In this document: piece by piece, positions 43,298 to 52,232 of the stretch
Layout of the letters: each line of letters starts with the position of its first letter
Numbering within the stretch: position 1 is the first letter of the stretch
NCBI RefSeq assembly: GCF_006715565.1
Contig: NZ_VFNL01000001.1
Location: forward strand, 3,348,001-3,412,000
Length of the DNA: 64,000 nt
From: Microbacterium sp. SLBN-154
GTDB taxonomy: Bacteria; Actinomycetota; Actinomycetes; Actinomycetales; Microbacteriaceae
Direction: 5' to 3'
Made by a program: the position numbers and the translations under genes
Notes under the pieces: generated by a model
Database searches by the model: none
Told to the model about the DNA's origin: nothing
Seen by the model: only the letters and a program-made list of their open reading frames with translations

Positions 43298-44779
43298 GTG
43301 ACCTCCCCCTCGTCTGGCCGCGCCCGCATCCTCTCCCCCGCCGAGGCGGCCGGTGAGTGGGATCTCGTCGTCATCGGCGCGGGGAGCGCGGGCCTCGTGG
43401 CCAGCCGGACCGCGGCCTCTCTGGGCGCACGCACCCTCCTCATCGAGGCCGCGCGGTTCGGCGGCGAGTGCCTCCACACCGGCTGCGTACCCTCGAAGGC
43501 CCTCATCGCGGCCGCACACGCGGCCCACACCGCCCGCACCGCGTCGCGCCTCGGCATCGAGGTCACCGGGGTCACCGTCGACTTCCCGCGGGTGATGGCC
43601 CGCGTCCGCGCCGCGATCGCGCACATCGAGCCCGTCGACGCCCCCGAGGCCCTGGTGGCCAAGGGCGTTTCTGTGCTCACCGGTCGCGCGCGGTTCACCG
43701 GTCCGACGCACCTCGAGGTCGCCGGACACCGCCTCCGGTTCCGCGACGCGGTCATCGCCACCGGCAGCCACCCGGTGACGCCCGACGTGCCCGGCGCCGC
43801 CGATCTGCCGGTCCTCACCAATGAGACCTTCTGGGATCTGCAGCGCCGGCCAGAGACCCTGCTCGTGCAGGGCGGCGGACCGATCGGATGCGAGCTCGCA
43901 CAGGCGATGGCGCGCCTGGGCACCCGCGTCACGCTGGTGCACCGAGGCGAGCGGATCCTCCCCCGGGAGGATGCCGCGGCGAGCCGGATCGTCCACGACG
44001 CCCTCGTCCGCGACGGCGTCGACGTCCGGGTGGACACCACGGTGACGGCGCTGACGCCTGCCGGACCCGCGGGTGCCGGCACCGCGCACCTCTCCGACGG
44101 AACGGAGGTCGCCTTCGATCGGATGCTCGCGGCGCTCGGTCGTCGTGCCGCCGTCGAGGGCCTGGGGATCGAAGAAGCGGGGGTGCGCCTCACGCCCGAC
44201 GGCGACGTCGACGTCGACCGCACGCTGCGCACCTCCAACCCGCGCATCCGCGCGGCCGGCGACGTGACCCCGCTGCCGCGGTTCACCCACACCGCGGGGT
44301 TCTTCGGCAGCACGGCGGCGACGAACGCCGTTCTCGGTCTTTCGCGCACGGTGGATGTCGCGGCCGTGCCGCGGGTGACCTTCACCGCCCCCGAGGTCGG
44401 CGCCGTCGGAGTCGCACCCGCCGATGCCCGCGCGCAGGGTCTGCGTGTCGTGACCAAGGAGCATGACGACGTCGACCGCGCCGTCGCCGATCACGACACC
44501 GCCGGGCACACCACGCTCGTCATCGACCGCCGCGGACGGCTGCGCGGCGCCTCCGTCGTCGGCCCCCGCGCGGGCGAGGTGCTCGGGGAGGTGACGACCG
44601 CGATCGCCGCGGGCGTGTCCGTCCGTGCCCTCGCGAGCACGATCCACGCCTACCCCACCTACGCCGATGCCGCCTGGAACGCCGCGATCAGCGCCGCGCA
44701 GGACGGCCTCGATCGCGGGATCGTCGGCCGCGGCATCCGATTCCTCCGGCGGCGGCACGCCCGCCGGGCAGCTCTCTGA
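43298..44779 (+). CDS. MerA-like pyridine nucleotide-disulfide oxidoreductase
   Basis: A 493-aa FAD flavoprotein of the mercuric reductase/lipoamide dehydrogenase family. FAD motif DLVVIGAGSAGLVAS (about 22-36), redox disulfide GGECLHTGCVPSKAL, NAD motif LLVQGGGPIGCELAQAMARLG, and dimer-domain APEVGAVGVAP are visible. At the C-terminus the HxHPT-E pair of lipoamide dehydrogenase is replaced by HAYPTYADA, so the catalytic His is Tyr, as in the MerA-like subgroup often found with TVP38 proteins. It lacks the N-terminal mercury-binding domain and terminal Cys pair of true MerA, so mercury reduction is unlikely. TAGGCT is seven bases before the GTG. Confidence 0.9.
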   Translation: MTSPSSGRARILSPAEAAGEWDLVVIGAGSAGLVASRTAASLGARTLLIEAARFGGECLHTGCVPSKALIAAAHAAHTARTASRLGIEVTGVTVDFPRVMARVRAAIAHIEPVDAPEALVAKGVSVLTGRARFTGPTHLEVAGHRLRFRDAVIATGSHPVTPDVPGAADLPVLTNETFWDLQRRPETLLVQGGGPIGCELAQAMARLGTRVTLVHRGERILPREDAAASRIVHDALVRDGVDVRVDTTVTALTPAGPAGAGTAHLSDGTEVAFDRMLAALGRRAAVEGLGIEEAGVRLTPDGDVDVDRTLRTSNPRIRAAGDVTPLPRFTHTAGFFGSTAATNAVLGLSRTVDVAAVPRVTFTAPEVGAVGVAPADARAQGLRVVTKEHDDVDRAVADHDTAGHTTLVIDRRGRLRGASVVGPRAGEVLGEVTTAIAAGVSVRALASTIHAYPTYADAAWNAAISAAQDGLDRGIVGRGIRFLRRRHARRAAL

Positions 44780-44789
44780 TCCGATCCGG

Positions 44790-45419
44790 TCAGCGCAGCG
44801 CCCGGTAGCCGACGACGATCCGCTGCGTCGCGCTCAGTCCGACGATCACCGCCCACGCCACGGCGATCTCGCCCGCCCAGAACGGCAGGATGAGCCACAG
44901 CGCGTGCACCGCGATGGTCTCGGTCGCCTCGGCGAGTCCTCCGAGGAACGACAGCGACCGTCCGTCGTCGATTCGACGATCGGCACGCTCGGCGATCGAG
45001 GAGAACGCCAGGAATGCCGTCCCGTTGATGTAGTAGGCGAGGAGCACCAGGAGAAAGGGCCACCACGGGGCCCCACCGGCGGTGGCCCCGATCGCCACGC
45101 CCACCACGGTCGCGCCGTACACGACGAAGTCGGCGGCGATATCGAGGAACCCGCCCGCGTGGGTGCCGCCGCGTTCCTGGCCGCGAGCGGCCGCTCGGCG
45201 GCGGGCGAGCGTGCCGTCGAGGCCGTCGACGACGCGCGAGACCAGCCAGAGCACCAGCGCCGGTATCCACAGCTGCAACGCCGCCGCCGCCGCGGAGGCC
45301 AGACCCAGCACGAGTCCGGCGACGGTCAGACGGTCGGGCGTGATCCCCGGCCGGTCGAGCATCGCCGCGAGGGCTTCGAGTGGGCGGGCGAGGCGGGGTC
45401 GGAGCGTCGCGTCAAGCAT
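44790..45419 (-). CDS. CDP-alcohol phosphatidyltransferase family membrane protein
   Basis: A 209-aa integral membrane enzyme that joins a CDP-activated lipid to an alcohol. The family signature DG-xx-AR...G-xxx-D-xxx-D appears as VDGLDGTLARRR...GGFLDIAADFV (about residues 61-95). The spacer between AR and the G is about 15 residues where eight is usual, because of an insert AAARGQERGGTHA. About five helices follow. ATG 45419 overlaps the VTT gene end by eight bases. The substrate alcohol is unknown; E. coli YnjF is a comparable protein in a comparable gene set. Confidence 0.85.
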   Translation of the reverse strand: MLDATLRPRLARPLEALAAMLDRPGITPDRLTVAGLVLGLASAAAAALQLWIPALVLWLVSRVVDGLDGTLARRRAAARGQERGGTHAGGFLDIAADFVVYGATVVGVAIGATAGGAPWWPFLLVLLAYYINGTAFLAFSSIAERADRRIDDGRSLSFLGGLAEATETIAVHALWLILPFWAGEIAVAWAVIVGLSATQRIVVGYRALR

Positions 45420-46176
45420 GCTCGGCCCCCCGTCCGCTCCGGTCCTCGAGGCCGGTCGTCGCTTCCTGTTCGGAGCCGGAGGGAGCATCGGATGCCGCGC
45501 CGGCGGCGCGCGCACGCACGCGGCGGCGCTGCACGACCACCCCGGCGGCCGCCCCGACGAGGGAGAGCGCGCCGAGAACCCCCAGAGCGACCCAGAAGAG
45601 CGGTCCTGCCTCGATGCCGAACGCGCCGAGCGCGACGTAGGCCGCCGTGCCCGGGATGATCCCGACCGCGGTCGCGGCGGCATAGGCGGGATACCTGACA
45701 CCGGTGAGGCCGGAGGCGTAGTTCAGGGCGGTGAACGGCACGACCGGCACGAGGCGCAAGCCCAGGATCGAAAGGAACCCCCGACGCTCGAACAGGTCGT
45801 CGATCGCGGCGGCCCGACGCCCCATCAGCCGCGCGACGGCGTCGCGTCCGAGCAGCCGCGACGCCCAGAACGCCAGCGTCGCCCCCAGGAGTGCCCCGGC
45901 GTAGACGGCGAGCACGCCGACGCCGAACCCCCACACCACGCCCGCGCCGATGCTCAGCACGCCCTTTGGCACAGGAGAGAGGGTGAGCAGCCCGTAGATC
46001 GCCGCGAACGCCGCGAGACCGGTCCACCCGAGGTCACCGAACAGGTCACGCAGGCCGTCGACATCGAGCGGGGGCAGCAGCAGTCCAACCGAAACCGCCA
46101 CGGCGACGAAGACACCGAGAGAGATCAACCGGATGATCGCACCCCGGGAAACGCTGCGGCGATTTCGCGTGATCAT
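45412..46176 (-). CDS. TVP38/TMEM64 (VTT domain, DedA-related) membrane protein
   Basis: A 254-aa membrane protein with helices near 13-34, 50-75 (TGLAAFAAIYGLLTLSPVPKG), 80-105 and 150-190. The VTT features are FERRGFLSILGLRLVPVVPFTALNYASGLTGVRYPAYAAATAVGIIPGTAAYVALG, i.e. the RxxPxxPF-N-xxG motif. VTT proteins scramble or transport lipids or ions. The cytoplasmic tail after 218 is Arg/Ala then acidic. GAGAGG lies before the ATG; TATCGT (46236-46231) is a likely -10. It overlaps the phosphatidyltransferase and so probably works with it on a membrane lipid. Confidence 0.87.
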   Translation of the reverse strand: MITRNRRSVSRGAIIRLISLGVFVAVAVSVGLLLPPLDVDGLRDLFGDLGWTGLAAFAAIYGLLTLSPVPKGVLSIGAGVVWGFGVGVLAVYAGALLGATLAFWASRLLGRDAVARLMGRRAAAIDDLFERRGFLSILGLRLVPVVPFTALNYASGLTGVRYPAYAAATAVGIIPGTAAYVALGAFGIEAGPLFWVALGVLGALSLVGAAAGVVVQRRRVRARAAGAASDAPSGSEQEATTGLEDRSGRGAEHA

Positions 46177-46267
46177 GCGCCTCTCGTCGTCTGTGCTCTC
46201 GTCGGGGTTTCGGTCGGTGTGGACCCGCTCACGATAGCCGAGGCCCGAACCTGGAAGGATCGCTGCA

Positions 46268-47506
46268 ATGAACCTCGTATCCCGCCGCCGGCGTCTCGCC
46301 GTCGCCGCCCTGGCGCTTCCGGCGCTGGCCCTCGCCGCCTGCTCCGCCCCTGCAGCCCCCGGCGGTGAGGTGCCCGACAGCTGGGATCAGGTCCTGGCCG
46401 ATGCCGAGGGACAGACCGTGCAGCTGTGGATGTACGGCGGAGACGATCAGGGCAACGCCTACGTCGACGACATCCTCGCCCCGGCGGTCGCCGAGTACGG
46501 CGTCACCCTCGAGCGGGTGCCCGTCACCGACACCCGCGACGCCCTGAATCGCGTGTTCACCGAGATCCAGGCCGGACGCGACGACGGCACCGTCGACCTC
46601 ATCTGGGTCAACGGCGACAACTTCCGCACCGGCAAAGAAGCCGACGCCTGGCTGTGCGGGTGGACCGATCTGCTGCCGAACATGGCGAACACCGATCCGC
46701 AGGACCCGCTGCTGCTGTCCGACTTCGGCACCGAGGTCGACGGGTGCGAGGCCCCCTGGCACAAGGCGCAGTTCACTCTCGTCTACAACTCCGACACCGT
46801 CACCGACGTCCCCACGTCGATGGCCGAGGTGCTCGAGTGGGCGGAGGCCAACCCCGGACGATTCACCTACCCCGCACCGCCGGACTTCACCGGTTCGGTG
46901 TTCGTGCGCGAGGTGCTCGCGAGCGTGTCGGGAGGAGCCGACGAGGTGCCCACCGCCTTCTCGCAGGAGGCGTTCGATGAGCTCACGCCGGCCCTGTACG
47001 ACCGCCTCGCCGATCTCGCGCCGAGCCTCTGGCGCGGCGGCGACACCTACCCCGCGAACGAGGCCGAGCTCGGACAGCTGTTCGCCGACGGTCAGGTCGA
47101 CATGATGATGACCTACGGCCCCGCCACCCTCACCGGACTCGTCGCGGACGGCACCTACCCCGCCGGGACGAAGGTGCTCGAACTCGCCGACGGCACCGTC
47201 GGCAATGCCAGCTTCCTCGGGCTCCCCGCCAACTCCAACGCCGTCGCCGGCGCGATGGTCGTCGCGAACGAGTCCCTGTCGGTTCAGCAGCAGGTCGCCA
47301 AGGCCGAGCCGGAGGTCTGGGGACAGTTCACCGTCCTCGACATCGAGAATCTGGAACCGGGCGATCGGGCGCTGTTCGACACGCTGCCCGCGTCGCCGGT
47401 GGTGCCCCCGTACGAGGTGCTGTCGCAGAACGCCCACGCCGAGCTCGCCGCCGAGTGGGTACCCGCCATCGACGAGGGTTGGCGCACCGAGGTTCTCGGC
47501 CGGTGA
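46268..47506 (+). CDS. ABC transporter substrate-binding lipoprotein (YnjB-like)
   Basis: A 412-aa secreted lipoprotein. The signal RRRRLAVAALALPALALAAC ends at the lipobox LAAC with lipidated C25. The mature part begins WDQVLADAEGQTVQLWMYGGDD and includes DLIWVNGDNFRTGKEADAWLCGWTDLLPN and TFTYPAPPDFTGSVFVRE-like FTYPAPPDFTGSVF, resembling E. coli YnjB, an orphan type related to thiamine and iron binding proteins. GGAAGGA lies eight bases before the ATG and CACGAT (46230-46235) is a possible -10, so this operon has a leader. The solute is unknown. The permease follows in GTGA overlap. Confidence 0.9.
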   Translation: MNLVSRRRRLAVAALALPALALAACSAPAAPGGEVPDSWDQVLADAEGQTVQLWMYGGDDQGNAYVDDILAPAVAEYGVTLERVPVTDTRDALNRVFTEIQAGRDDGTVDLIWVNGDNFRTGKEADAWLCGWTDLLPNMANTDPQDPLLLSDFGTEVDGCEAPWHKAQFTLVYNSDTVTDVPTSMAEVLEWAEANPGRFTYPAPPDFTGSVFVREVLASVSGGADEVPTAFSQEAFDELTPALYDRLADLAPSLWRGGDTYPANEAELGQLFADGQVDMMMTYGPATLTGLVADGTYPAGTKVLELADGTVGNASFLGLPANSNAVAGAMVVANESLSVQQQVAKAEPEVWGQFTVLDIENLEPGDRALFDTLPASPVVPPYEVLSQNAHAELAAEWVPAIDEGWRTEVLGR

Positions 47507-48381
47507 CGCTCACCCCGCTGGTCGCCCGTCCTGCGCAGTCCGCCCGGCACCGCCGGGCGGGCACGCTGATGGTGCTTCCGGCGGTGGCGGCGACCGCGCT
47601 CGTGGTCGGCGGTGGCCTGGGTGCGACCGTGCTGCAGAGCCTCGGGCTCCTGCCCATCGTCGGTGAGGCCGAGCTGTCGTTCGCGGCCTACACCCGCGAC
47701 CCCGCGGCGCTCTGGGCGGCGGTCGGCGTCTCGCTCTGGGTGGCCGGAGCCTCGACGCTCATCGCGGCCGTCGTCGGCATGGCCGCCGCGGTCGTGATCG
47801 TCTCGGGTCGCTGGGGCGGGCGCGTCGTGGCTGCGCTCGGCGCTGCGACGGTCACCGTCCCCCACCTGATCGGCGCCGCCGCGATCGGGCTGCTGCTCGC
47901 CGACGGAGGAATGCTCTCGCGGATGCTGGGGGTTCCTCCCGAAGCCTGGCCGGCGTTCGTCGGCGGACCCCTCTGGGCCGCCGCCATCGCCGAATTCGCG
48001 TGGAAGGAGTCCGCCTTCATCGCGCTCGTGGTCACGGGCACCCTCGCCACGCGCATCGCGCGGTACGACGAGAGCGCAGCCCTCCTCGGAGCAGGACGCT
48101 GGCAGCGCTTCCGCCGGGTCTTCCTCCCCCTCACCACGCCGACGCTGCTGATCTGCTCGGCGATCAGCTTCGTCTACGCGCTGGCCTCCTACGAGGTGTC
48201 GTGGCTCCTCGGCCGCACCTACCCCGAGCCGCTTCCCGTCCTCGCGGTCCGCCTGTTCCAGGGTGTCTCGCTGGACTCGCGGCCCGACGCCGCCGCCGTC
48301 GCCGTCGTCACCTCGGCGATCGCGCTGGGCGTCGTGGCCGGCACCTTCGCGCTCCTGCGGCGGACGGCGGTGTGGCGATGA
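47503..48381 (+). CDS. ABC transporter permease 1 (YnjC-like, first half)
   Basis: A 292-aa inner-membrane subunit with about six helices: TLMVLPAVAATALVVGGGLGATVLQ in helix 1 and the permease coupling loop YDESAALLGAGRWQRFRRVFLPLTTPTLL (the EAA loop, with G at the conserved site, near 185-213). GTG overlaps the binding-protein stop. It pairs with the next gene; in E. coli YnjC both halves are one protein. Function: path for the solute delivered by the lipoprotein. Confidence 0.9.
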   Translation: MTLTPLVARPAQSARHRRAGTLMVLPAVAATALVVGGGLGATVLQSLGLLPIVGEAELSFAAYTRDPAALWAAVGVSLWVAGASTLIAAVVGMAAAVVIVSGRWGGRVVAALGAATVTVPHLIGAAAIGLLLADGGMLSRMLGVPPEAWPAFVGGPLWAAAIAEFAWKESAFIALVVTGTLATRIARYDESAALLGAGRWQRFRRVFLPLTTPTLLICSAISFVYALASYEVSWLLGRTYPEPLPVLAVRLFQGVSLDSRPDAAAVAVVTSAIALGVVAGTFALLRRTAVWR

Positions 48382-49262
48382 GCGCGGGGCCGGCCTCGAG
48401 CGGATCGACCCTGGTCGTCTCGCACGGCGCCGGGCGGGCGGTGCGGCTGGCCACCGGCATCCTGCTCATCGTGTGGTTCGCCCTTCCGTTCCTGCCGCTC
48501 GTGCTCTGGGCCGGCGCCGACCGCTGGTCGTTCCCGTCGCCGCTCCCGACCGCGTGGGGCACCCGGGGTCTCGTCGCGGCGGAGGGGTTCGGTGCGGTTT
48601 CCGCATTCGTCACCTCCACCGTCCTGGCGGTGACGGTCGCCGCGATCGCCACCCCGCTCGGCGCTCTGGCCGCCCGCGCTCTCACCTTCGGCAGCGTGCC
48701 CTGGCCGCGCGCCGTCGCAGCGCTGCTTCTGTCGCCGATCGCGCTGCCGCCGTTCGCCGCGGTGCTCGGGGTCAACGTGGTGCTGCTGCGCACCTACGTG
48801 CCCCCGGTCGCCGGCACCGTGCTGGTGCTGGTCGTCCTCGCCCTTCCGTACACCGCGTTCGTGATGCGGACCGCATACGGCGCCTACGACATGTCCTACG
48901 AGGAGAACGCACGACTGCTCGGGGCGTCGCGGCGCGACGTGCTGCTGCGCGTGCAGGTGCCGCTGCTGGCCCCCGCCTTCGCCCGCGCGGCTTTCCTGGC
49001 GTTCCTCGTGGCCTGGAGCGACTACCTCGTCACCGTCATCGTCGGCGCCGGTGAGCTGGTGACACTCCCCCTCGTCGTCGCAGGCGCGGCGGCCGCCGTC
49101 GGGAACGACGCCGCGGTGGCTGTGATGTCGCTCGCGGCGATCATCCCGCCCATCGTCCTTCTGCTGGCAACGGTGTCGCTCGGGCGCCGGCGGTCGACGC
49201 CGACCGCCGCCACGCCCGCCGCAACCGCCATCCCGCCCACCCCGGAGAGGATTCCGGCATGA
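48378..49262 (+). CDS. ABC transporter permease 2 (YnjC-like, second half)
   Basis: A 294-aa permease with about six helices. The EAA-type loop is SYEENARLLGASRRDVLLRVQVPLLAPAFARAAF (about 175-208). The end is a Thr/Ala/Pro-rich tail after 275. ATG overlaps the first permease stop (ATGA), and its own stop overlaps the ATPase ATG, so all four importer genes are translationally coupled. Confidence 0.9.
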   Translation: MSAGPASSGSTLVVSHGAGRAVRLATGILLIVWFALPFLPLVLWAGADRWSFPSPLPTAWGTRGLVAAEGFGAVSAFVTSTVLAVTVAAIATPLGALAARALTFGSVPWPRAVAALLLSPIALPPFAAVLGVNVVLLRTYVPPVAGTVLVLVVLALPYTAFVMRTAYGAYDMSYEENARLLGASRRDVLLRVQVPLLAPAFARAAFLAFLVAWSDYLVTVIVGAGELVTLPLVVAGAAAAVGNDAAVAVMSLAAIIPPIVLLLATVSLGRRRSTPTAATPAATAIPPTPERIPA

Positions 49263-50410
49263 CCGCCTCACTCACCCTCGACGCCGTCTCCAAGCGCTTC
49301 CGCGGCGCGCCGACGACGGCGGTCTCGGACGTCACGCTCCACGTGGCGGCCGGGTCGTGCACCGCCGTCCTCGGCCCGAGCGGATCGGGCAAGAGCACGC
49401 TGCTGCGGCTCGTGGCCGGGCTGGAAGCCCCCGACGGCGGGCGCGTGCTGATCGACGGCCACGACGTGGCGGGTGTTGCCGCTGAGCGCCGCGGCGTCGG
49501 GATGGTCTTCCAGAAGTCCCTCCTCTTCCCCCATCTGTCGGTGCTCGACAACGTCGCGTTCTCGGCGCGGGTGCAGGGTGAGTCGCGCCGCGCAGCCCGA
49601 ACCCGTGCGGCCGAGTTCCTCGAGATGGTGCAGCTGCGCGGTTTCGGAGCACGCCGGGTCGACGAGCTCTCCGGCGGGCAGGAGCAGCGCGTGGCGATCG
49701 CCCGGGCGCTCGCCGCGGAGCCGGCGGTGCTCCTGCTCGATGAGCCCTTCAGCGCCCTCGACCCCGCGCTCCGCGCCGACATGCATGCGCTCCTGGACGA
49801 ACTGCGCCTGACCGTCGGCCCCACAATCCTGCTCGTCACACACGATCGAGACGAGGCCTCGAGGGTCGCCGACCGCATCGCCGTCCTCGACGGCGGCGTG
49901 CTGCAGCACGAGAGCGATATCGCCGGGGCGTACCGCGCGCCGTCGTCGGTGCGGGTCGCGGAGCTGATGGGGGCGCGGAACCTCGTCCCCGGCGTCATCA
50001 CCGGCGGGGTGCACACCAGCGCCCTCGGCGAGATCCCGGTCCCGGATGCATCGGTGTGCGGCCCCGCGGTGCTCGTCGTCCGGCAGGAGGATGTGCAGGT
50101 GCGGCGTTCCGCGGAGACGCCGACGTCGCGGCATCCGCTCACCGGGCCCAGTCTGCCGGGCTTCCGTGCGGATGACGACGGGCGGGCGCCCCTCGCGGTC
50201 GAGACCGTCGCACCCGCACGGGCGGCGGGCCAGCGATGGACGGGGACGGTGGAGTCAGCCCGCGCCTCCGGCGCCCGCATGGACCTCACCATCCGCGTGA
50301 CCCCGACCGTGCTGCTCCACGCCGAGGTCACGGCCGCCGGAGCACCGCGGCTCGGCGAGCGCGTCGAGCTCGCCCTCCCGGTCGGCGCGGCGCACGTCGT
50401 CGCCGCCTGA
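49259..50410 (+). CDS. ABC transporter ATP-binding protein (YnjD-like)
   Basis: A 383-aa importer ATPase: Walker A GPSGSGKST (39-47), Q-loop VFQKSLLFPHLSVLDN, signature LSGGQEQRVAIARALA, Walker B VLLLDEPFSALDP and switch His in LLVTHDRDEA. After residue 235 is a regulatory domain of the molybdate/sulfate (TOBE) kind (LMGARNLVPGVI, then a second OB-like part ending VELALPVGAAHVVA). The fused regulatory domain suggests control by substrate or a signal. It closes the importer operon; tandem repeats follow. Confidence 0.93.
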   Translation: MTASLTLDAVSKRFRGAPTTAVSDVTLHVAAGSCTAVLGPSGSGKSTLLRLVAGLEAPDGGRVLIDGHDVAGVAAERRGVGMVFQKSLLFPHLSVLDNVAFSARVQGESRRAARTRAAEFLEMVQLRGFGARRVDELSGGQEQRVAIARALAAEPAVLLLDEPFSALDPALRADMHALLDELRLTVGPTILLVTHDRDEASRVADRIAVLDGGVLQHESDIAGAYRAPSSVRVAELMGARNLVPGVITGGVHTSALGEIPVPDASVCGPAVLVVRQEDVQVRRSAETPTSRHPLTGPSLPGFRADDDGRAPLAVETVAPARAAGQRWTGTVESARASGARMDLTIRVTPTVLLHAEVTAAGAPRLGERVELALPVGAAHVVAA

Positions 50411-50425
50411 CGCCTCTCGCGGCGC

Positions 50426-50598
50426 GCCTCACCTGTCACAGAGAGCGCCACCTCGCGCAGATTGCGACAACCGAGCACCCGTCCCCCGCGCCATCCACGC
50501 TTCACCTGTCACAGAGGGCGCCACCCCGCGCAGATTGCGACAACCGAGCACCCGTCCCCCGCGCCATCCACGCCTCACCTGTCACAAAGAGCGCCGCT
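50426..50598. repeat. 73-bp tandem repeat, two full copies and a partial third
   Basis: Copies at 50426-50498 and 50499-50571 differ at only about four positions. A partial third copy (50572 to about 50598) matches for roughly 25 bases with two or three changes and then diverges. Each unit contains CACCTGTCACAGAG and GCAGATTGCGACAACCGAGC. No hairpin spans a unit. It sits between the ABC ATPase gene and the convergent radical SAM gene; the rest of the gap (50599-50694) shows no gene. Confidence 0.85.
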
Positions 50599-50694
50599 CC
50601 GGGCCTTATGCGGCAGGCGAGCGGTTGACGGACGGCGACGACGGCGCAGTGCGGGATCGGCGGGGGCGCGGAACATCAGGCGCCGGCGCAGGCG

Positions 50695-52176
50695 TCAGGC
50701 GCCGGCGCGGCCGGTGCTGCGCACCGGCGTCAGACCCGACGGGCGGGAGACGACCGACGGCGAGACCGCACCGGCAGCACCGGCGCCGACGAGCGGCAGC
50801 ACGCGACGCAGCTCGACGTTCTCCAGCGGGTCGAGCACGCTGTGCTGGACGCATGCGGGCACCAGTCGGCCGTCCTCGGGGTGCGCCATGGCGTACATGC
50901 ACGACCCGAGCCGCTCCTGCGTCTCCTTGAGCACCGGGTCGTCGGAGACGACGCCCTTCTCCATGAGATCCCACGCCGGCGCCACCTGCTCGGCGTCCAT
51001 GAAGTTGTGAACGACGAACGTCTTGAACGACAGCTTCCCGCGTCGGGCGGCACGGAGGATCCGGCGAAGACCGCCCGCGCGCCGCACGACCCGGCGGGCG
51101 AGCCCGATGAGGGGCGGGATGTCACCGGGGTGCGCGAGCGCGGCGCGAGCGACCTTGATGGCGAGCACCGGCTTCGGCACGTCGCCGAACACCATCCCGC
51201 CGTGGTGGGCGAGGAATCGGTCGCGGGCGGCGATGTCCTTCGGGTCCTCGGGGTCGAGCAGCGGCGCGAAGACGCCGCCCACCCGCACCCCGACCGTGGA
51301 CCGGTTGCAGCGGGGGTCGCCGAACTGCGTCGCCTGCCAGGGCAGCTTCTGCCCGGCGCCCTTCTCGATGCGCTCCCAGACCTTGTCGATCGTGACCTCG
51401 CCGAAGTCCTCCCGCCAGCGCCGGTCGTCGCCGATGAAGGCGGCGGGCTGGAACGACATCATGTCGTACGGCATCTCCAGCACGGCGCGCGTGACCTCTT
51501 CGACCTCGTCGACGTTGGAGGGCGTCACCGTCATGTTGTGCGCGAGGTAGCGGTTCACCCCGTGGTCGCGCTTGAGATCGACGAACATCCGCGCGAACTC
51601 CTCACGGAACGGGTGGAGTTCCGCCTCGCTGCGGGGTCGCACCGCCCCGCGACGGCCGCGCATGAGCGAGTCGAAGTGGGCCGCGAACGACACCTTGTCG
51701 AATCGCGGACGACCCTCGTCATCGAGAACGACGTCGAGGAGGTAGTCGTAGTCGAAGTCGCCGTGGGTCATCGACATGGGCTCGCGCCCCTGCGCGCGCA
51801 TCGCGAGCAGCGCTGCGGCGTGGTCGGCTGCCGGAAGGAGGCTGACCTCGCCGCCGATCAGCTGCGCGTGGGCGCGCGGGCCCCGGATGCGACGGAGGTA
51901 CCGCATCTGCTCGTCGACGTTGTCGACGGTGTGCGCGCCGTCGATGCGCACCTTGTTCGCATCGGCGGAGTGGTAACACGGCGAGCAGGTGAGGTTGCAC
52001 TTCGGGAAGACGCCGTGGGTCCCCTCGCATCCGACGGCGCAGCGACCGAGCAGCTGATTGTCGGTCTGCGCATGCGGCGGAAGCTCTCGCCAGCGCTTCT
52101 CCAGCGCGGCCTTGGACTCGGGATGGATCGGGCGCGTGGCCAGCTCGAACTCGCGCAGACTCTGCCGGAAACTCAT
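50695..52176 (-). CDS. Radical SAM domain protein
   Basis: A 493-aa enzyme with the radical SAM cluster motif PKCNLTCSPCYHS (C60, C64, C67), two further Cys just before (C46, C50), and a SAM-binding-like IGGEVSLLPAADHAAALL. Near the C-terminus GSCMYAMAHPEDGRLVPACVQHSVLDP holds more Cys that might bind an auxiliary cluster. Relatives modify RNA, peptides or cofactors; the substrate is not identifiable. ATG 52176 has AGGGTGG upstream. The transglutaminase/ATP-grasp operon ends 119 bp upstream on the same strand. The frame continues upstream as Arg/Gly shadow. Confidence 0.87.
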   Translation of the reverse strand: MSFRQSLREFELATRPIHPESKAALEKRWRELPPHAQTDNQLLGRCAVGCEGTHGVFPKCNLTCSPCYHSADANKVRIDGAHTVDNVDEQMRYLRRIRGPRAHAQLIGGEVSLLPAADHAAALLAMRAQGREPMSMTHGDFDYDYLLDVVLDDEGRPRFDKVSFAAHFDSLMRGRRGAVRPRSEAELHPFREEFARMFVDLKRDHGVNRYLAHNMTVTPSNVDEVEEVTRAVLEMPYDMMSFQPAAFIGDDRRWREDFGEVTIDKVWERIEKGAGQKLPWQATQFGDPRCNRSTVGVRVGGVFAPLLDPEDPKDIAARDRFLAHHGGMVFGDVPKPVLAIKVARAALAHPGDIPPLIGLARRVVRRAGGLRRILRAARRGKLSFKTFVVHNFMDAEQVAPAWDLMEKGVVSDDPVLKETQERLGSCMYAMAHPEDGRLVPACVQHSVLDPLENVELRRVLPLVGAGAAGAVSPSVVSRPSGLTPVRSTGRAGA

Positions 52177-52232
52177 TGGTCCACCCTGCCGTGTCGTCGT
52201 CGTCACGTTCGGCGCCACGGCGCGAGAACGCG

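Noticed and set aside
42172-44457. 761-codon minus frame across the methyltransferase and flavoprotein
   Set aside because: Arg/Ala/Thr-rich shadow antisense to a clear FAD protein; high GC makes long antisense frames common.
43298-44779. Flavoprotein called as a true mercuric reductase (merA)
   Set aside because: No N-terminal heavy-metal domain, no C-terminal Cys pair and no merR, merP or merT nearby.
50426-50598. 73-bp tandem units considered as CRISPR repeats or a replication-origin iteron
   Set aside because: The units are contiguous with no unique spacers, and there is no cas or replication gene near.
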